DNA from: Nonomuraea sp. NBC_00507
GTDB lineage: Bacteria; Actinomycetota; Actinomycetes; Streptosporangiales; Streptosporangiaceae
Assembly: GCF_036013525.1 (NCBI RefSeq)
Contig: NZ_CP107853.1
Coordinates: 7,812,001 to 7,876,000, forward strand
Direction of reading: 5' to 3'
DNA: 64,000 bases
This document shows positions 51,928-62,183 of this stretch, piece by piece. Made by a program: the position numbers and the translations under genes. Below the pieces are notes generated by a model. The model did not search any database. It was not told where the DNA came from and was given only the letters and a program-made list of their open reading frames with translations. Each line of letters starts with the position of its first letter. Position 1 is the first letter of the stretch.

Positions 51928-53588
51928 TGGGCGCGCCATGGGACCGCGAGGTCGACGTGCTGGTGGTCGGCACCGGCGCGGCCGGCCTGGCCACCGCGGC
52001 CGCCGCGGCCGACGCCGGGCAGCGGGTGCTGGTGGTGGAGAGCACGTCGAAGTGGGGCGGGACCACGGCGCTGAGCGGAGGCGGGCTGTGGATGCCGACG
52101 AACCCGCTGATGGCCACGTTCGGGCGGGAGGACTCGGTCGACAAGGCGCTGACCTACATGGCCGCGGCCATCGGGGACGCCGGCCCGGCCAGCTCCCCTG
52201 AGCGGCGGCGTGCCTTCGTCGAGACCGTTCCGGAGGTGTTCCGGTTCCTGGAGCGACTGGGGGTGCGGTGGGCCGCGGACAAGGATTACCCGGACTACTA
52301 CCCCGACCGGCCGGGCGGGATGGTGGGCCGGGGCATCGAGGCCGAGCCCTTCGACCTGCGCACGCTGGGTGAGTGGCGCGACACCTCGCGCGCCGGCGAG
52401 GCGCTGCCGCCCATACCGTTGAAAACCGATGACGTGTGGCTGCTCGCCCGGGCCTGGTCCACCCCGGATGGATTCGTACGAGGCGCGCGGTTCGTGTTCC
52501 GGACGCTGTGGGGCCTGGCGAGAGGCAAGCGGCTGTCGGGCCTGGGGTCGGGGCTCGTGGCGAGCCTCATGTCGATCGTCGTGCGGCAGGGCACCGAGGT
52601 TCTGCTCAACGCGCCGCTGACCGAGCTGATCGTGGACGACGGCGAGGTCACCGGTGCGATGGTCGCCGGGCCGGACGGCAGGCCACTGCGGATCCGGGCC
52701 CGCGGCGGCGTCACGCTGGCGGCCGGTGGGTTCGCGCACCACGGCGACTGGCGGCAGAAGTATCACGGCGTGCCCGGTTACAGCTCCGCCGCCGACGGCG
52801 ACCTCGGAGACGCGATCAGGATCGCCGAGTCCATCGGCGCTCAGCTGGCCCTCATGGACGACGCGTGGTGGGGCTCGGCCGTGCCGATGCCGGACGGGAC
52901 GGCCCAGTTCATGCTCGCCGAGCGGTCGATGCCGTTCGGCATCATCGTGGACGGGCTCGGGGAGCGCTACACCAACGAGTCGGCCAGCTACATCGACTTC
53001 GGCCACGCGATGCTGGAGCGGAACAAGACCGTTTCGGCGATCCCGAGCTGGCTGATCGTCGATGCCCGCCATCGGCGCCGCTATCTGTTCACGGCGTTGA
53101 TGCAGGGCGGCAAGAAGCTGCGTGAGGCCGGCATCGTCCGCTCCGCCGCGACGATCGAGGAGCTGGCCGGCGTGCTCGGCATGGAAGCGGCCCGGCTGCG
53201 GGGCACCGTGGACCGGTTCAACGGCTTCGCGCGCCGTGGGGTCGACGAGGACTTCGGCCGCGGCCGCACCGTGTACGACACCTACTACGGTGACCCCAGG
53301 GTCAAACCGAATCCCAATCTCGGGCCGCTCGAGAAGGGCCCGTTCACCGCCGTCCAGCTGGTGCCGGGCGACCTCGGCACGAAGGGCGGCCTGCTCACCG
53401 ACGCCGACGCCCGCGTGCTCGACACCGATGGGCAGCCCATCGCCGGGCTCTACGCCGCCGGCAACACCACCGCATCGGTGATGGGACGCACGTACCCCGG
53501 GCCCGGCTCCACCATCGCGCCCGCGGTCATCTTCGGCTATCGCGCCGGCCGCCACGCCGCGGCACGATCTTCGAGCCCAGCGACATGA
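51927..53588 (+). CDS. 3-ketosteroid-delta1-dehydrogenase-like flavoprotein
   Basis: 553 residues with an FAD Rossmann motif VLVVGTGAAGLATAAAAADA, then GGTTALSGGGLWMPTNPL, the classic signature of KstD/FAD_binding_2 enzymes. The C-terminal YPGPGSTIAPAVIFGYRAGR closes the FAD domain as in KstD. Tyr residues near GYSSAADGDLGDA and the RDYPDYYPDRPGG-like loop could serve catalysis. It probably introduces a double bond into a ring ketone. It is coupled to the SDR. Its last 62 bp overlap the convergent monooxygenase gene. Confidence 0.88.
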   Translation: MGAPWDREVDVLVVGTGAAGLATAAAAADAGQRVLVVESTSKWGGTTALSGGGLWMPTNPLMATFGREDSVDKALTYMAAAIGDAGPASSPERRRAFVETVPEVFRFLERLGVRWAADKDYPDYYPDRPGGMVGRGIEAEPFDLRTLGEWRDTSRAGEALPPIPLKTDDVWLLARAWSTPDGFVRGARFVFRTLWGLARGKRLSGLGSGLVASLMSIVVRQGTEVLLNAPLTELIVDDGEVTGAMVAGPDGRPLRIRARGGVTLAAGGFAHHGDWRQKYHGVPGYSSAADGDLGDAIRIAESIGAQLALMDDAWWGSAVPMPDGTAQFMLAERSMPFGIIVDGLGERYTNESASYIDFGHAMLERNKTVSAIPSWLIVDARHRRRYLFTALMQGGKKLREAGIVRSAATIEELAGVLGMEAARLRGTVDRFNGFARRGVDEDFGRGRTVYDTYYGDPRVKPNPNLGPLEKGPFTAVQLVPGDLGTKGGLLTDADARVLDTDGQPIAGLYAAGNTTASVMGRTYPGPGSTIAPAVIFGYRAGRHAAARSSSPAT

Positions 53589-54723
53589 GCTGCACGCCCG
53601 CCCGGTCCATCGCGTAGTAGAGCCGCGGCGGCAGATGGGCGAGCAGCGGAGAGTGCCGCTGGCCGAGCAGGTCGAACACCTGCTCCGGTGGAAGGCCGAT
53701 GTAGCGCGGAAGGCTCTCGTACCACCGGGCGCTGTAGCGGGCCGCTCTCTGGGTGGGGCGGATCGCGGATCTGCGCTGCCGCTCGAAGCGGGCAAGGGCG
53801 CGGTCGAGTTGCGTGTCCTTGTGCAGTGCGTCGACCAGGAAGGCGGCGTCCCCGAGTGCGAGGGCGGTGCCCGCCCCGATGGAGTAGTGCGTGGTGTGCG
53901 CGGCGTCTCCGAGCAGGACGAGGTTGCCGCGGTACCACCTCCGGTTGGTCAGGGTGCGGAAGTTCAGCCAGTGCGCGCTGCCGTCCGGCTGGGCCCGGCC
54001 GATCAGCGCGTGCCCGTCGAGGATGTCGGCGAAGAGCTTTTCCAGCATGGCCAGGCTGTCGGCCTCGTTTGCCTGGTCGAGCCCGAGCCCCCGCCAGACC
54101 TCGGGGAAGCACTCGACGACGCAGGTGCTGTGGTCCTGGCCGAATCCGTAGCCGTAACACCAGATCCAGCCGTGCGCGGTCTCGACGAAGGCGAAGGTGA
54201 AGGTGTCGAAGATCTTGGTGGTGCCGAGCCAGGTGTAGAAGTTCTGGCCGACCGCCACCTCGGGGCCGAAGTGGTCGGCGTGGCGCTCGCGCAGCCCGCT
54301 GTTGATACCGTCGCCGGCGACAACGAGGTCGGCATCGGCCACCTCCTCCTCACCGGCGATCTCGCGCTCGTACTCGATGCGCACGCCGAGGGAGCGGGCC
54401 CGCTCGGCGAGGATGCCGAGCAGGTCGTGCCGGCCGATGCCGAAGCTCACGTCCCCGTGATCGAGTGTCACGGTCACCCGGTCCTGGATGTGCACGCTCC
54501 AGCTGTCCCAGCGGACCGAGCCGTCTCTGATGGCGCGCGCGGACTCGGGGTCCGCGCCGTGCAGATCTTCGAGCAGCTCCTCCCAGTAGGTCACGCCCCA
54601 TCCGTACGTCGACCCGGCCGGGTTGCGCTCATAGACGGTGACGTCGTGGGATGGGTCCACACGCTTCATCAGGACCGAGAAGTACAGATTGGCGGGTCCG
54701 CCGCCGACGCAGGCCACTTTCAC
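53527..54723 (-). CDS. aryl-CoA-type FAD monooxygenase
   Basis: 398 residues from a GTG. It opens KVACVGGGPANLYFSVLMKR, then VYERNPAGSTYGWGVTYWEE, the pattern of the flavin domain of anthraniloyl-CoA and salicylyl-CoA 5-hydroxylases. The DG motif is VVAGDGINSGLRE and the GD motif VLLGDAAHTTHYSIGAGTAL. It lacks the second (reductase) domain of the anthraniloyl-CoA enzyme, so it is closer to the salicylyl-CoA type. Its 3' end overlaps the KstD-like gene tail to tail. Confidence 0.85.
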   Translation of the reverse strand: MKVACVGGGPANLYFSVLMKRVDPSHDVTVYERNPAGSTYGWGVTYWEELLEDLHGADPESARAIRDGSVRWDSWSVHIQDRVTVTLDHGDVSFGIGRHDLLGILAERARSLGVRIEYEREIAGEEEVADADLVVAGDGINSGLRERHADHFGPEVAVGQNFYTWLGTTKIFDTFTFAFVETAHGWIWCYGYGFGQDHSTCVVECFPEVWRGLGLDQANEADSLAMLEKLFADILDGHALIGRAQPDGSAHWLNFRTLTNRRWYRGNLVLLGDAAHTTHYSIGAGTALALGDAAFLVDALHKDTQLDRALARFERQRRSAIRPTQRAARYSARWYESLPRYIGLPPEQVFDLLGQRHSPLLAHLPPRLYYAMDRAGVQLMSLGSKIVPRRGGRRDSRR

Positions 54724-54758
54724 ACGAGCCCCCAGTCTGCGTGACAGAAAGTAGTCAA

Positions 54759-54771
54759 TATGTGACACATA
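54759..54771. promoter_or_regulatory. small palindrome upstream of aryl-CoA-type monooxygenase
   Basis: TATGTG and CACATA flank a single A. It lies about 36 bp before the GTG and could be an operator or part of the promoter. Regulator unknown. Confidence 0.4.
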
Positions 54772-54775
54772 GTAA

Positions 54776-54795
54776 TCCTTCCTGGCTCGGAAGGA
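54776..54795 (-). terminator. hairpin downstream of the PP2C phosphatase gene
   Basis: TCCTTCC and GGAAGGA are perfect 7-bp arms around a 6-nt loop, about 90 bp after the phosphatase stop. There is no T-run, so it may be a stabilising hairpin only. Confidence 0.35.
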
Positions 54796-54884
54796 AGGCG
54801 GGGGATGTCCTCCTGGCAGGTCTTTGTTTCCGGAATGCACAACTTGACCTCGGGGTGACGCGCCGTTCGGCCGGCGCGGAGCGA

Positions 54885-56903
54885 TCACAGGACGCGGGTA
54901 CGGGCCACGAGGAGCGCGACGTCGTCCTCGGAGCCGGTGTCGCCCACCATGGACCGGATGACCCTGGCGCACACCTTCTCCAGCGGCAGCGCGGCGGCGC
55001 GGGCCAGGGCGGCGCCGAGGCGATCGATGCCGGCGTCGATGTCGGCCTCGCGGGTTTCGATCAGGCCGTCCGTGTACAGGGCGATCACGCTGCCCTCGGC
55101 GAGTTCGACCTCGAGGGACCGGTAGGAGCCGAGCCCCAGGCCGATCGGGGTGCCGCCGGGCAGGCGGGGGAAGGCGACCTCGCCGGACGGGGCGACGATC
55201 GCGGGCGGCGGGTGCCCGGCTCCGGCCATGGCGCAGCGCCCGGTGGCCGGGTCGTAGACCGCGTACAGGCAGGTGGCTCCCGTGGTGTCCAGCGGCAGCC
55301 TGCCGGGCCCGGCGTCCTCCTCCTCCAAGCGCACGACCAGGTCGTCGAGATGGGCGAGCAGCTCGTCGGGCGGCAGGCCCATGTACGCGAGGGTGCGTAC
55401 GGCCGTGCGCAGGCGTCCCATGGTCGCCGCGGCGTTGATGCCGTGCCCCGTCACGTCCCCGACGACCAGCGCGACCCGGCCGTCCCGCAGCGGGATCGCG
55501 TCGAACCAGTCGCCGCCGACACCCTCGTGCACGTCGGAGGGCAGGTAGCGCGAGGCCACCTCGACGGCGCCACCGCCGTTCAGGTAGCCCGGAAGCAGGT
55601 TGCGCTGCAGGGCGAGGGCGGCGGTGCGCTCGCGGGTGTACTGGCGGGCGTTGTCGAGGCTCAGCGCGGCACGGGCGCCGAGCTCCTCCGCGAGGAGCAG
55701 GTCGTCCCTGGTGAACGGCTCCAGATTGTCGTTGCGGACGAACACGGCGATGCCCAGGATGTCGCCGCGGGCCTTCAACGGGACGATGATCAGCGTGTGC
55801 ATGCCGGTGCGGCGAATGATCCTCGCCCGGTCCGGGTCCTGGTCGAGCCAGGTGCCGGGCGCGGTGTCCAGCACGGGCTCGAAGTGGGCGCGGCCCGAGG
55901 ACAGGACCTCCGTGAAGGGCGACGACGGGGGCACGAACACGGCCTGCCCGCGCGACCAGAGCGATTCGGGCATCCCCTCGTGGATGGAGGCCACGCCCGC
56001 ACGGCGGAACACGGGGATGCTCACCTCCGTGGCGGCCAGCCGCTGCAGGGGTTCGGCGTCCGGCAGGACCGATGCGGCGAGGTCGACGGTGACGTAGTCG
56101 GCGAGAGCCGGCACCGCCAGGTCCGCCAGCTCCTGGGCGGTCTTGCCGACGTCGAGCGTGCTGCCGATGCGGACGCTGGCCTCGCGGAGCAGAGCCAGCC
56201 GATCGCGCGAGCGGCTGTGGCTGATGTCGATGGCCACTGTGCACACGCCGAGCGGCCGGCCGTCCACGCCTTCCAGCCGGAAGAGGGAGGTCGACAACGT
56301 GCGATCCTCGAGCTGGTCCGGCGAGCTCCAGCGGGCTTCGCGGTCGAGCTGCGGAACGCCGCTGGAGAGCACCTTGCGCATCGCCTCCTGCGCCGCCTCG
56401 GTGTGGAAGCCCGGCAGCGGCTCCGCCAGCGAGCGGCCGAGCTGGTAATGGGGGAACACCGGCCGCAGGCGCTCCGCCGCCGCGTTCAGCCACACGCAGC
56501 GCAGGTCGCGGTCCCAGATCGCCACGGCCACCGGGGTACGCGTGAGCAGCGGCTCCAGCCAGGAGGACGCTCGTCCCGAGGCTCCCGCGGTCGTCGGCGT
56601 CACCGCGACGAGCCAGGCGGCCTTCTCCTCCGGCGTGATCAGCCGGGAGCCCTCGACGTACACGAGGATCCTGGTGCCGTCGCGGTGGCGGGCCACACCG
56701 AATCCGGACCAGTCCTCCTGGCCGTCGTGCGCCGCGTCCCAGTCGCGCTCCGGCGTGAGCAGCAGCGCGCCGGGACGGTTGAGGATGTCGGCCGCGCGGT
56801 AGCCGAGAAGCGCCTCCGCGGCCGGCGTCCAGCCGATCACCGTGCCCTCGGTGTCGATCATGATGACCGACGTGCTCTCAGGTGTGGCCATGGCGACATC
56901 CAT
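54885..56903 (-). CDS. PAS-PAS-GAF-PP2C (SpoIIE/RsbU-type) phosphatase
   Basis: 672 residues from an ATG after GGAGCAGG. Two PAS domains (about 10-95 and 105-225: MIDTEGTVIGWTPAAEALLG; VAIWDRDLRCVWLNAAAERL) precede a GAF domain (about 235-400). The C-terminal PP2C domain has GGDWFDAIPLRDGRVALVVG and ALYTDGLIETR, then GSEDDVALLVAR, which supply the metal-binding aspartates. There is no C-terminal anti-sigma kinase domain. Such proteins dephosphorylate anti-sigma antagonists in stress signalling; the partner is not in view. Confidence 0.92.
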   Translation of the reverse strand: MDVAMATPESTSVIMIDTEGTVIGWTPAAEALLGYRAADILNRPGALLLTPERDWDAAHDGQEDWSGFGVARHRDGTRILVYVEGSRLITPEEKAAWLVAVTPTTAGASGRASSWLEPLLTRTPVAVAIWDRDLRCVWLNAAAERLRPVFPHYQLGRSLAEPLPGFHTEAAQEAMRKVLSSGVPQLDREARWSSPDQLEDRTLSTSLFRLEGVDGRPLGVCTVAIDISHSRSRDRLALLREASVRIGSTLDVGKTAQELADLAVPALADYVTVDLAASVLPDAEPLQRLAATEVSIPVFRRAGVASIHEGMPESLWSRGQAVFVPPSSPFTEVLSSGRAHFEPVLDTAPGTWLDQDPDRARIIRRTGMHTLIIVPLKARGDILGIAVFVRNDNLEPFTRDDLLLAEELGARAALSLDNARQYTRERTAALALQRNLLPGYLNGGGAVEVASRYLPSDVHEGVGGDWFDAIPLRDGRVALVVGDVTGHGINAAATMGRLRTAVRTLAYMGLPPDELLAHLDDLVVRLEEEDAGPGRLPLDTTGATCLYAVYDPATGRCAMAGAGHPPPAIVAPSGEVAFPRLPGGTPIGLGLGSYRSLEVELAEGSVIALYTDGLIETREADIDAGIDRLGAALARAAALPLEKVCARVIRSMVGDTGSEDDVALLVARTRVL

Positions 56904-57005
56904 CCTGCTCCGACCAAGCCGTTCCGGCCAGGATAAACACCGCTGACCTGCGGCGATTCTTGACCGGGACTTATCACGGCATAGGCGGGATCACTGTGCC
57001 GGCCT

Positions 57006-57962
57006 TCACGGGCCGCTGAAGCGGCCCAGCAGCTCGTCGGCGGCGGCGAAGCCGGCGACCACGTCGGCGGCCGTGCGTGGCCGGCGTACCAGGCCCACGG
57101 CCTGGCCGGCGTAGACGTAGGCGGTGTCGAAGTCGCCGGCGCGGCGGGCGGCCTCCAGCTCGGCCTGTGCCGCGTCGTCGGCGGCCAGCTCCGGCTCCCG
57201 GCCGTGCCAGCGGTCGAAGAAGGCGTTACGCAGGGCGCGCCCGCCGAACTCCGGTGGCCAGGCGAGCCGCTGGGCGACGTCGAAGACCCGGCCGTACGCG
57301 GTCCCTGTCTCGCCGCTGTCGAGCACCCGCTGCCGGGCCGGCTCCGACAGGGTCGTCTCGGCGCAGCCCAGGAACGCCGTGCCGGCCCAGCCTCCCTCCG
57401 CGCCTGCCGCGAGCACGGCGGCCAGCCCGCGGGCCGTGGCGATGCCGCCCGCGGCGAGCACTGGGACGCCGACCGCGTCCAGCACGCTCTGCAGCAGCGG
57501 CAGTGTGGCCACGTCGTCGCGGCCGTGACCGCCGCCCTCGCCGCCGCGGGCCACGATCACGTCCACGCCGGCCTGCTCGGCCGCGCGTGCCTCGTCCGTG
57601 GTGCCCGCCTGGACCGCGACGGTGATCCCTTCCCGCCGCAACGGCTCGACGTAGCGGGCGAAGTCGCCGTAGCTGACGGAGACCAGGCTGGGACGGGCGG
57701 CGAGCACCGCGTCCAGCTGGCCGGGATTGTCCGGCAGCGCCCAGGCCATCAGCCCGATCCCGTACGGCCGGCCGCTCCCGGCGGCGACGGCGGCCTGCTC
57801 GGTGATCCATGGGGGCGAGGCCGTGGCCGGCACGCCGAACATGCCGAGCGCGCCGGCGGCGGAGACGGCCGCGGCCAGCCGTCCGTCGCTCACCCCCGCC
57901 ATCGGGGCGCCGACCAGTGGCACGTCGAGCTGGAACCGTTCGGTCAGCCAGGTGCGTGGCAT
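57006..57962 (-). CDS. nitronate monooxygenase-like protein
   Basis: 318 residues from an ATG with AAGGAG upstream. The FMN-binding TIM barrel shows VPLVGAPMAGVSDGRLAAAV, DVIVARGGEGGGHGRDD and VPVLAAGGIATARGLAAVLA, with GTAFLGCAETTLS near the phosphate-binding site. His in GGHGR is the expected catalytic base. Relatives oxidise nitronates or act as enoyl-ACP-type reductases, so the substrate is open. It is divergent from a TetR gene. Confidence 0.9.
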   Translation of the reverse strand: MPRTWLTERFQLDVPLVGAPMAGVSDGRLAAAVSAAGALGMFGVPATASPPWITEQAAVAAGSGRPYGIGLMAWALPDNPGQLDAVLAARPSLVSVSYGDFARYVEPLRREGITVAVQAGTTDEARAAEQAGVDVIVARGGEGGGHGRDDVATLPLLQSVLDAVGVPVLAAGGIATARGLAAVLAAGAEGGWAGTAFLGCAETTLSEPARQRVLDSGETGTAYGRVFDVAQRLAWPPEFGGRALRNAFFDRWHGREPELAADDAAQAELEAARRAGDFDTAYVYAGQAVGLVRRPRTAADVVAGFAAADELLGRFSGP

Positions 57963-58061
57963 CGTTTGTCGTCTCCTTCAACACTCAGGTCACGACAATA
58001 GGCGTTTCCACCAGCACGTGTACGTCCCAGGCGGCGCCGAAGAGCACGCGCGGCACTGTTG

Positions 58062-58075
58062 ACCAAGCGCTCGTT
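58062..58075. promoter_or_regulatory. AGCGCT-centred dyad, candidate TetR operator
   Basis: AGCGCT is the centre of a near-palindrome with outer A-C and G-T pairs, lying between the nitronate monooxygenase and TetR starts. AAGCGCTT-like sites are common for actinobacterial TetR regulators of lipid and steroid catabolism. Confidence 0.45.
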
Positions 58076-58135
58076 CAAGAGATATATAGGGAAGCGGATA
58101 TATGTTGACGGGCCGATGAGCACCTGGAGGCCCAG

Positions 58136-58723
58136 GTGGGACGTACGCAAGACCAGCGGCGGGCCGAGACGCGGATCCGGCTGATCGACGCGGCCGCCGA
58201 CCTGTTCGCCCGCAAGGGATTCCACGCCGTTTCCGCCGAGGCGGTGGCCGGCGCCGCCGATCGCACCACGGGCGCGCTGTACGACCACTTCGGCGGCAAG
58301 GAAGGCCTGCTGCTGGCCCTGCTGGAGGTGTGGAAGGAGCAGGCCGCGGCCGAGCTGCTGTCCGGGTTCGAGGAGGTCAGCGCGCTCGACGAGCGCCTGG
58401 CCGCCATGTTCGGCGTGCTGACCCGCGATCGCAGCGCGCCGTGGCTCCTGCTGGAGATGGAGCTGTGGTTGCACGGCGCCCGCGACCCCGCCATCGGCGA
58501 GCCCCTGGCCAGGCGGTACGCCGACGTCCGCGCCCGGCTCGCCGACGGGCTGTCCGACTGGGCCGCGGCGGCCGGGGTGCCGCTGCGCCGCCCGCCGGAG
58601 CAGACGGCCGCCGGCGTGCTGGCGATGCTCATCGGCTGCGCCGTGCAACACCGGCTCGACCCGCCGGCGGTCGAGGCCCGCGCCGTGGTGGAGAACCTCC
58701 GCGACCTGCTCGGACTGTCGTAG
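58136..58723 (+). CDS. TetR family regulator
   Basis: 195 residues from a GTG with GGAGG four bases upstream. The HTH is AVSAEAVAGAADRTTGALYDHFGGK (about residues 33-57). The effector domain includes LLLEMELWLHGARDPAIG. It is divergent from the nitronate monooxygenase and 22 bp upstream of the P450, so it may control both. Confidence 0.92.
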   Translation: MGRTQDQRRAETRIRLIDAAADLFARKGFHAVSAEAVAGAADRTTGALYDHFGGKEGLLLALLEVWKEQAAAELLSGFEEVSALDERLAAMFGVLTRDRSAPWLLLEMELWLHGARDPAIGEPLARRYADVRARLADGLSDWAAAAGVPLRRPPEQTAAGVLAMLIGCAVQHRLDPPAVEARAVVENLRDLLGLS

Positions 58724-58745
58724 AAGCCCGGAGAAGGAGGGTCAG

Positions 58746-59960
58746 ATGCAGATCGACCTGCTGGAAGACACCTGGGAACGCGAGGTGCCGCATGAGCAGT
58801 TCGCCTACTTGCGGCGGAACGCGCCGGTCCACTGGCACGAGGTGCCGGGCGACACCGGATTCTGGGCCGTCACGAGATATCAGGACGTGAAGGCGATCAG
58901 CCGGGACGCGCACACGTGGTCCACGGAGCTCGGCACCGCGTTCATCCGTACCCAGACGCCCGAGTTCATCGCCCTGGCGAGCCTGACGCTGCTCAACATG
59001 GACCCGCCCAAGCAGACCCGCTACCGGAAACTGGTCAGCGCCGGCTTCACGCCGAGAATGATCGCCCAGCTGAAGGGGAAGATCCAGCGGCGCGCCGAGA
59101 AGATCGCCGACGGCGTGCTGGACAAGGGCGGGGAGGTGGAGTTCGTCGGCGACGTGGCCCAGTACCTGCCGCTGCAGATGATCTGCGACCTGGTCGGCGT
59201 GCCCGAGCGGGACCACGCCCGGATCTTCGACTGGTCCAACCGCATGGTCGGCTTCCAGGACCCGGATTTCCGCACCACGCCGGAGGACGGCGAGATCGCC
59301 TCGGCGGAGGCGTTCGCGTACTGCGACGAGCTGGTCGAGGAGCGGCGCGCGCACCCGCGCGACGACATCCTGACCGCGCTGGTGCAGGCCGAGGTGGACG
59401 GCGACCGGCTGACCAGGGACGAGATCGGCATGTTCTTCGTGATCCTGTTCGTGGCCGGGAACGAGACCACCCGCAACCTCATCGCCCACGCCATGAACGC
59501 CCTGATCAGCCACCCCGGCAGCTACCGTGAGCTGGCCGCGGGCATCGACGACGAGGAGCTGTGGCGCACGGCCACCGAGGAGTTCCTGCGCTGGGGCTCC
59601 TCGATCCACAACTTCCGGCGCACCGCGACCGTGGACACCGAGCTGCACGGACAGCCGATCGCCGCGGGGGAGAAGGTGGTCACCTTCTACGCCTCGGCCA
59701 ACCACGACGAGGACGTCTTCACCGACCCTCACGTCCTGGACATCCGGCGCAGCCCGAACGACCACGTGACGTTCGGCGGCGGCGGGCCGCACTTCTGCCT
59801 GGGCGCCGGGCTGGCCAGGATGCAGATCCGCTGCATGATCAGAGAGCTGCTGCGCCGCTTCCCGTCGGCCGAGCACGCCGGTCCCGTCCAGCGGATGCGC
59901 TCGGACTTCATCAACGGCATCAAGCACATGCCGGTCCGGTTCACCGTACGGGAGCGATAA
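58746..59960 (+). CDS. cytochrome P450
   Basis: 404 residues from an ATG with GAAGGAGG upstream. The I-helix has VAGNETTRN, the K-helix E-x-x-R is in EEFLRWG, and the haem loop is FGGGGPHFCLG with the proximal Cys351. It also carries LLNMDPPKQTRYRKLVSAGF, typical of the CYP125/CYP142-like steroid or CYP124-like terpenoid groups. A soluble enzyme needing ferredoxin partners that are not in view. It is probably cotranscribed with the TetR gene and followed by a methyltransferase. Confidence 0.94.
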   Translation: MQIDLLEDTWEREVPHEQFAYLRRNAPVHWHEVPGDTGFWAVTRYQDVKAISRDAHTWSTELGTAFIRTQTPEFIALASLTLLNMDPPKQTRYRKLVSAGFTPRMIAQLKGKIQRRAEKIADGVLDKGGEVEFVGDVAQYLPLQMICDLVGVPERDHARIFDWSNRMVGFQDPDFRTTPEDGEIASAEAFAYCDELVEERRAHPRDDILTALVQAEVDGDRLTRDEIGMFFVILFVAGNETTRNLIAHAMNALISHPGSYRELAAGIDDEELWRTATEEFLRWGSSIHNFRRTATVDTELHGQPIAAGEKVVTFYASANHDEDVFTDPHVLDIRRSPNDHVTFGGGGPHFCLGAGLARMQIRCMIRELLRRFPSAEHAGPVQRMRSDFINGIKHMPVRFTVRER

Positions 59961-59975
59961 TTCGCTGGCCCCGGC

Positions 59976-60875
59976 ATGGCGGACCGCATTACCCTGGCGC
60001 GGGTGATCTACGAGCATCCCCTGGCCTACGTGCTCGGCATGGAAGGGCTCGCGTTGCTGCGGTCCTTCACGGGCGAGCACGACCGCGGGTTCGTCGATGC
60101 GCGCCTCACCGAGATCCGCAAGCTCCTCGACGACGACACGCTGGCGAACGCCGCCGTGGACGTCGTCCGCGCGGACACCGTCGAGGGCTACCAGATCTGG
60201 TCGACAACATATGACGGCCCGAATTCGGCGTTCGACATCGATGAGCCGATCGTCCACGAGATCGTCGACGCGCTGCCGGCCGGCGTCGCCCTGGACGCCG
60301 CCTGCGGCACGGGGCGCCTCGCGGCCTACCTGGCCAGTCGCGGACACCAGGTCCTGGGCGTGGACAGCTCGCCCGACATGCTGGCCCGAGCCCGCGAACG
60401 CGTGCCGCAGGGCGAGTTCCACCTCGGCGACCTGCGTCTCCTGCCGGTGCCCGACGACGCGGTGGACCTGGTGGCCTGCTCGCTGGCATTGACGCACGTG
60501 GCCGAGCTGGACCCGGTGCTGACCGAGTTCGCCCGGGTGCTGCGGCCCGGCGGGCACGTGGTCATCTCGGACATGCATCCCGAAGGTGTGGCACGCGGCA
60601 TCAGTCCGCCCGTCCGTCTGGCCGACGGACGACCGGCGCGGGTCGCGACATACCGCCATCTGATCGGCGACTACATCCGCGCCGCGCTGGCGGCGGGCCT
60701 GCAGGTACGCCGCTGCGAGGAGCCGCTGCTCCACACCGGGGACGAGGCCGTGCCGCCCGCCACCGAGACCCTGGGGCCGTGGCACCTGTGGCCGTGGGCC
60801 CTGAGCGACCTGGTGCCCGAGGCGGCGCGGGCGGCCGTCGCCGGGACGCCCTCGATGGTGATCTGGCAGTTCCAG

Positions 60876-60887
<12 letters not shown>
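59976..60887 (+). CDS. SAM-dependent methyltransferase
   Basis: 303 residues. The class I motif is VALDAACGTGRLAAYLASRG, with motif II LGVDSSPDMLARA and LRPGGHVVISDMH. An unusual N-terminal ~90 residues (ARVIYEHPLAYVLGMEGLAL) precede the fold and may bind substrate. It follows the P450 by 15 bp. Its last 12 bp overlap the dehalogenase-like gene tail to tail. Confidence 0.9.
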
Positions 60888-61739
<852 letters not shown>

Positions 61740-61750
61740 GTCGGATCCGT

Positions 61751-62134
61751 TCAGGTGTTGAGTGTCATGGTGCGGTCCACCGCGATCTCGATCACGACCC
61801 GGCCGGGCGGCGCGGGCGGCGGCGAACCGTAACGTCGGCGGTAGTGCCGGGCGGCCTCGGCCACCCGGCGTGGATCGTCCGACACCGTGGCGGTGCCTTC
61901 GAGGGTGATCCAGCGGAACCCGTCGACCTGGCAGAGCGCGGCGCGGCCGTCCCTCGCCAGGTTGCGGGCCTTGCGCGAGGCGGCGACGGTCAGCACACGG
62001 GCCGTTCCCGCGTCGCGGTCCCAGGTGAAGCGCACGGCCACGACGTGCAGGGACCCGTCGGGCCGCAGGGTCGTCAGCGTGGCCACCCGGGGCTCGGCCA
62101 GAAAGGACTCCACCGAGCCGGCCAGGCTGCTCAT
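61751..62134 (-). CDS. PPOX-class/F420-type flavin reductase-fold protein
   Basis: 127 residues. The split-barrel pattern is clear: SFLAEPRVATLTTLRPDGSL, VVAVRFTWDRDAGTARVLTV, then RKARNLARDGRAALCQVDG. It belongs to the pyridoxamine-oxidase-like or F420-binding group; which cofactor it uses is not evident. A 26-bp tandem duplication places a second CACCATGAGCAGC upstream, opening a nine-codon frame that ends at the start codon (ATGA). Confidence 0.85.
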   Translation of the reverse strand: MSSLAGSVESFLAEPRVATLTTLRPDGSLHVVAVRFTWDRDAGTARVLTVAASRKARNLARDGRAALCQVDGFRWITLEGTATVSDDPRRVAEAARHYRRRYGSPPPAPPGRVVIEIAVDRTMTLNT

Positions 62135-62183
62135 GGTGAGGGCTCCGTCGGGCTGCTCATGGTGAGGACTCGAGGCGGGGCGG

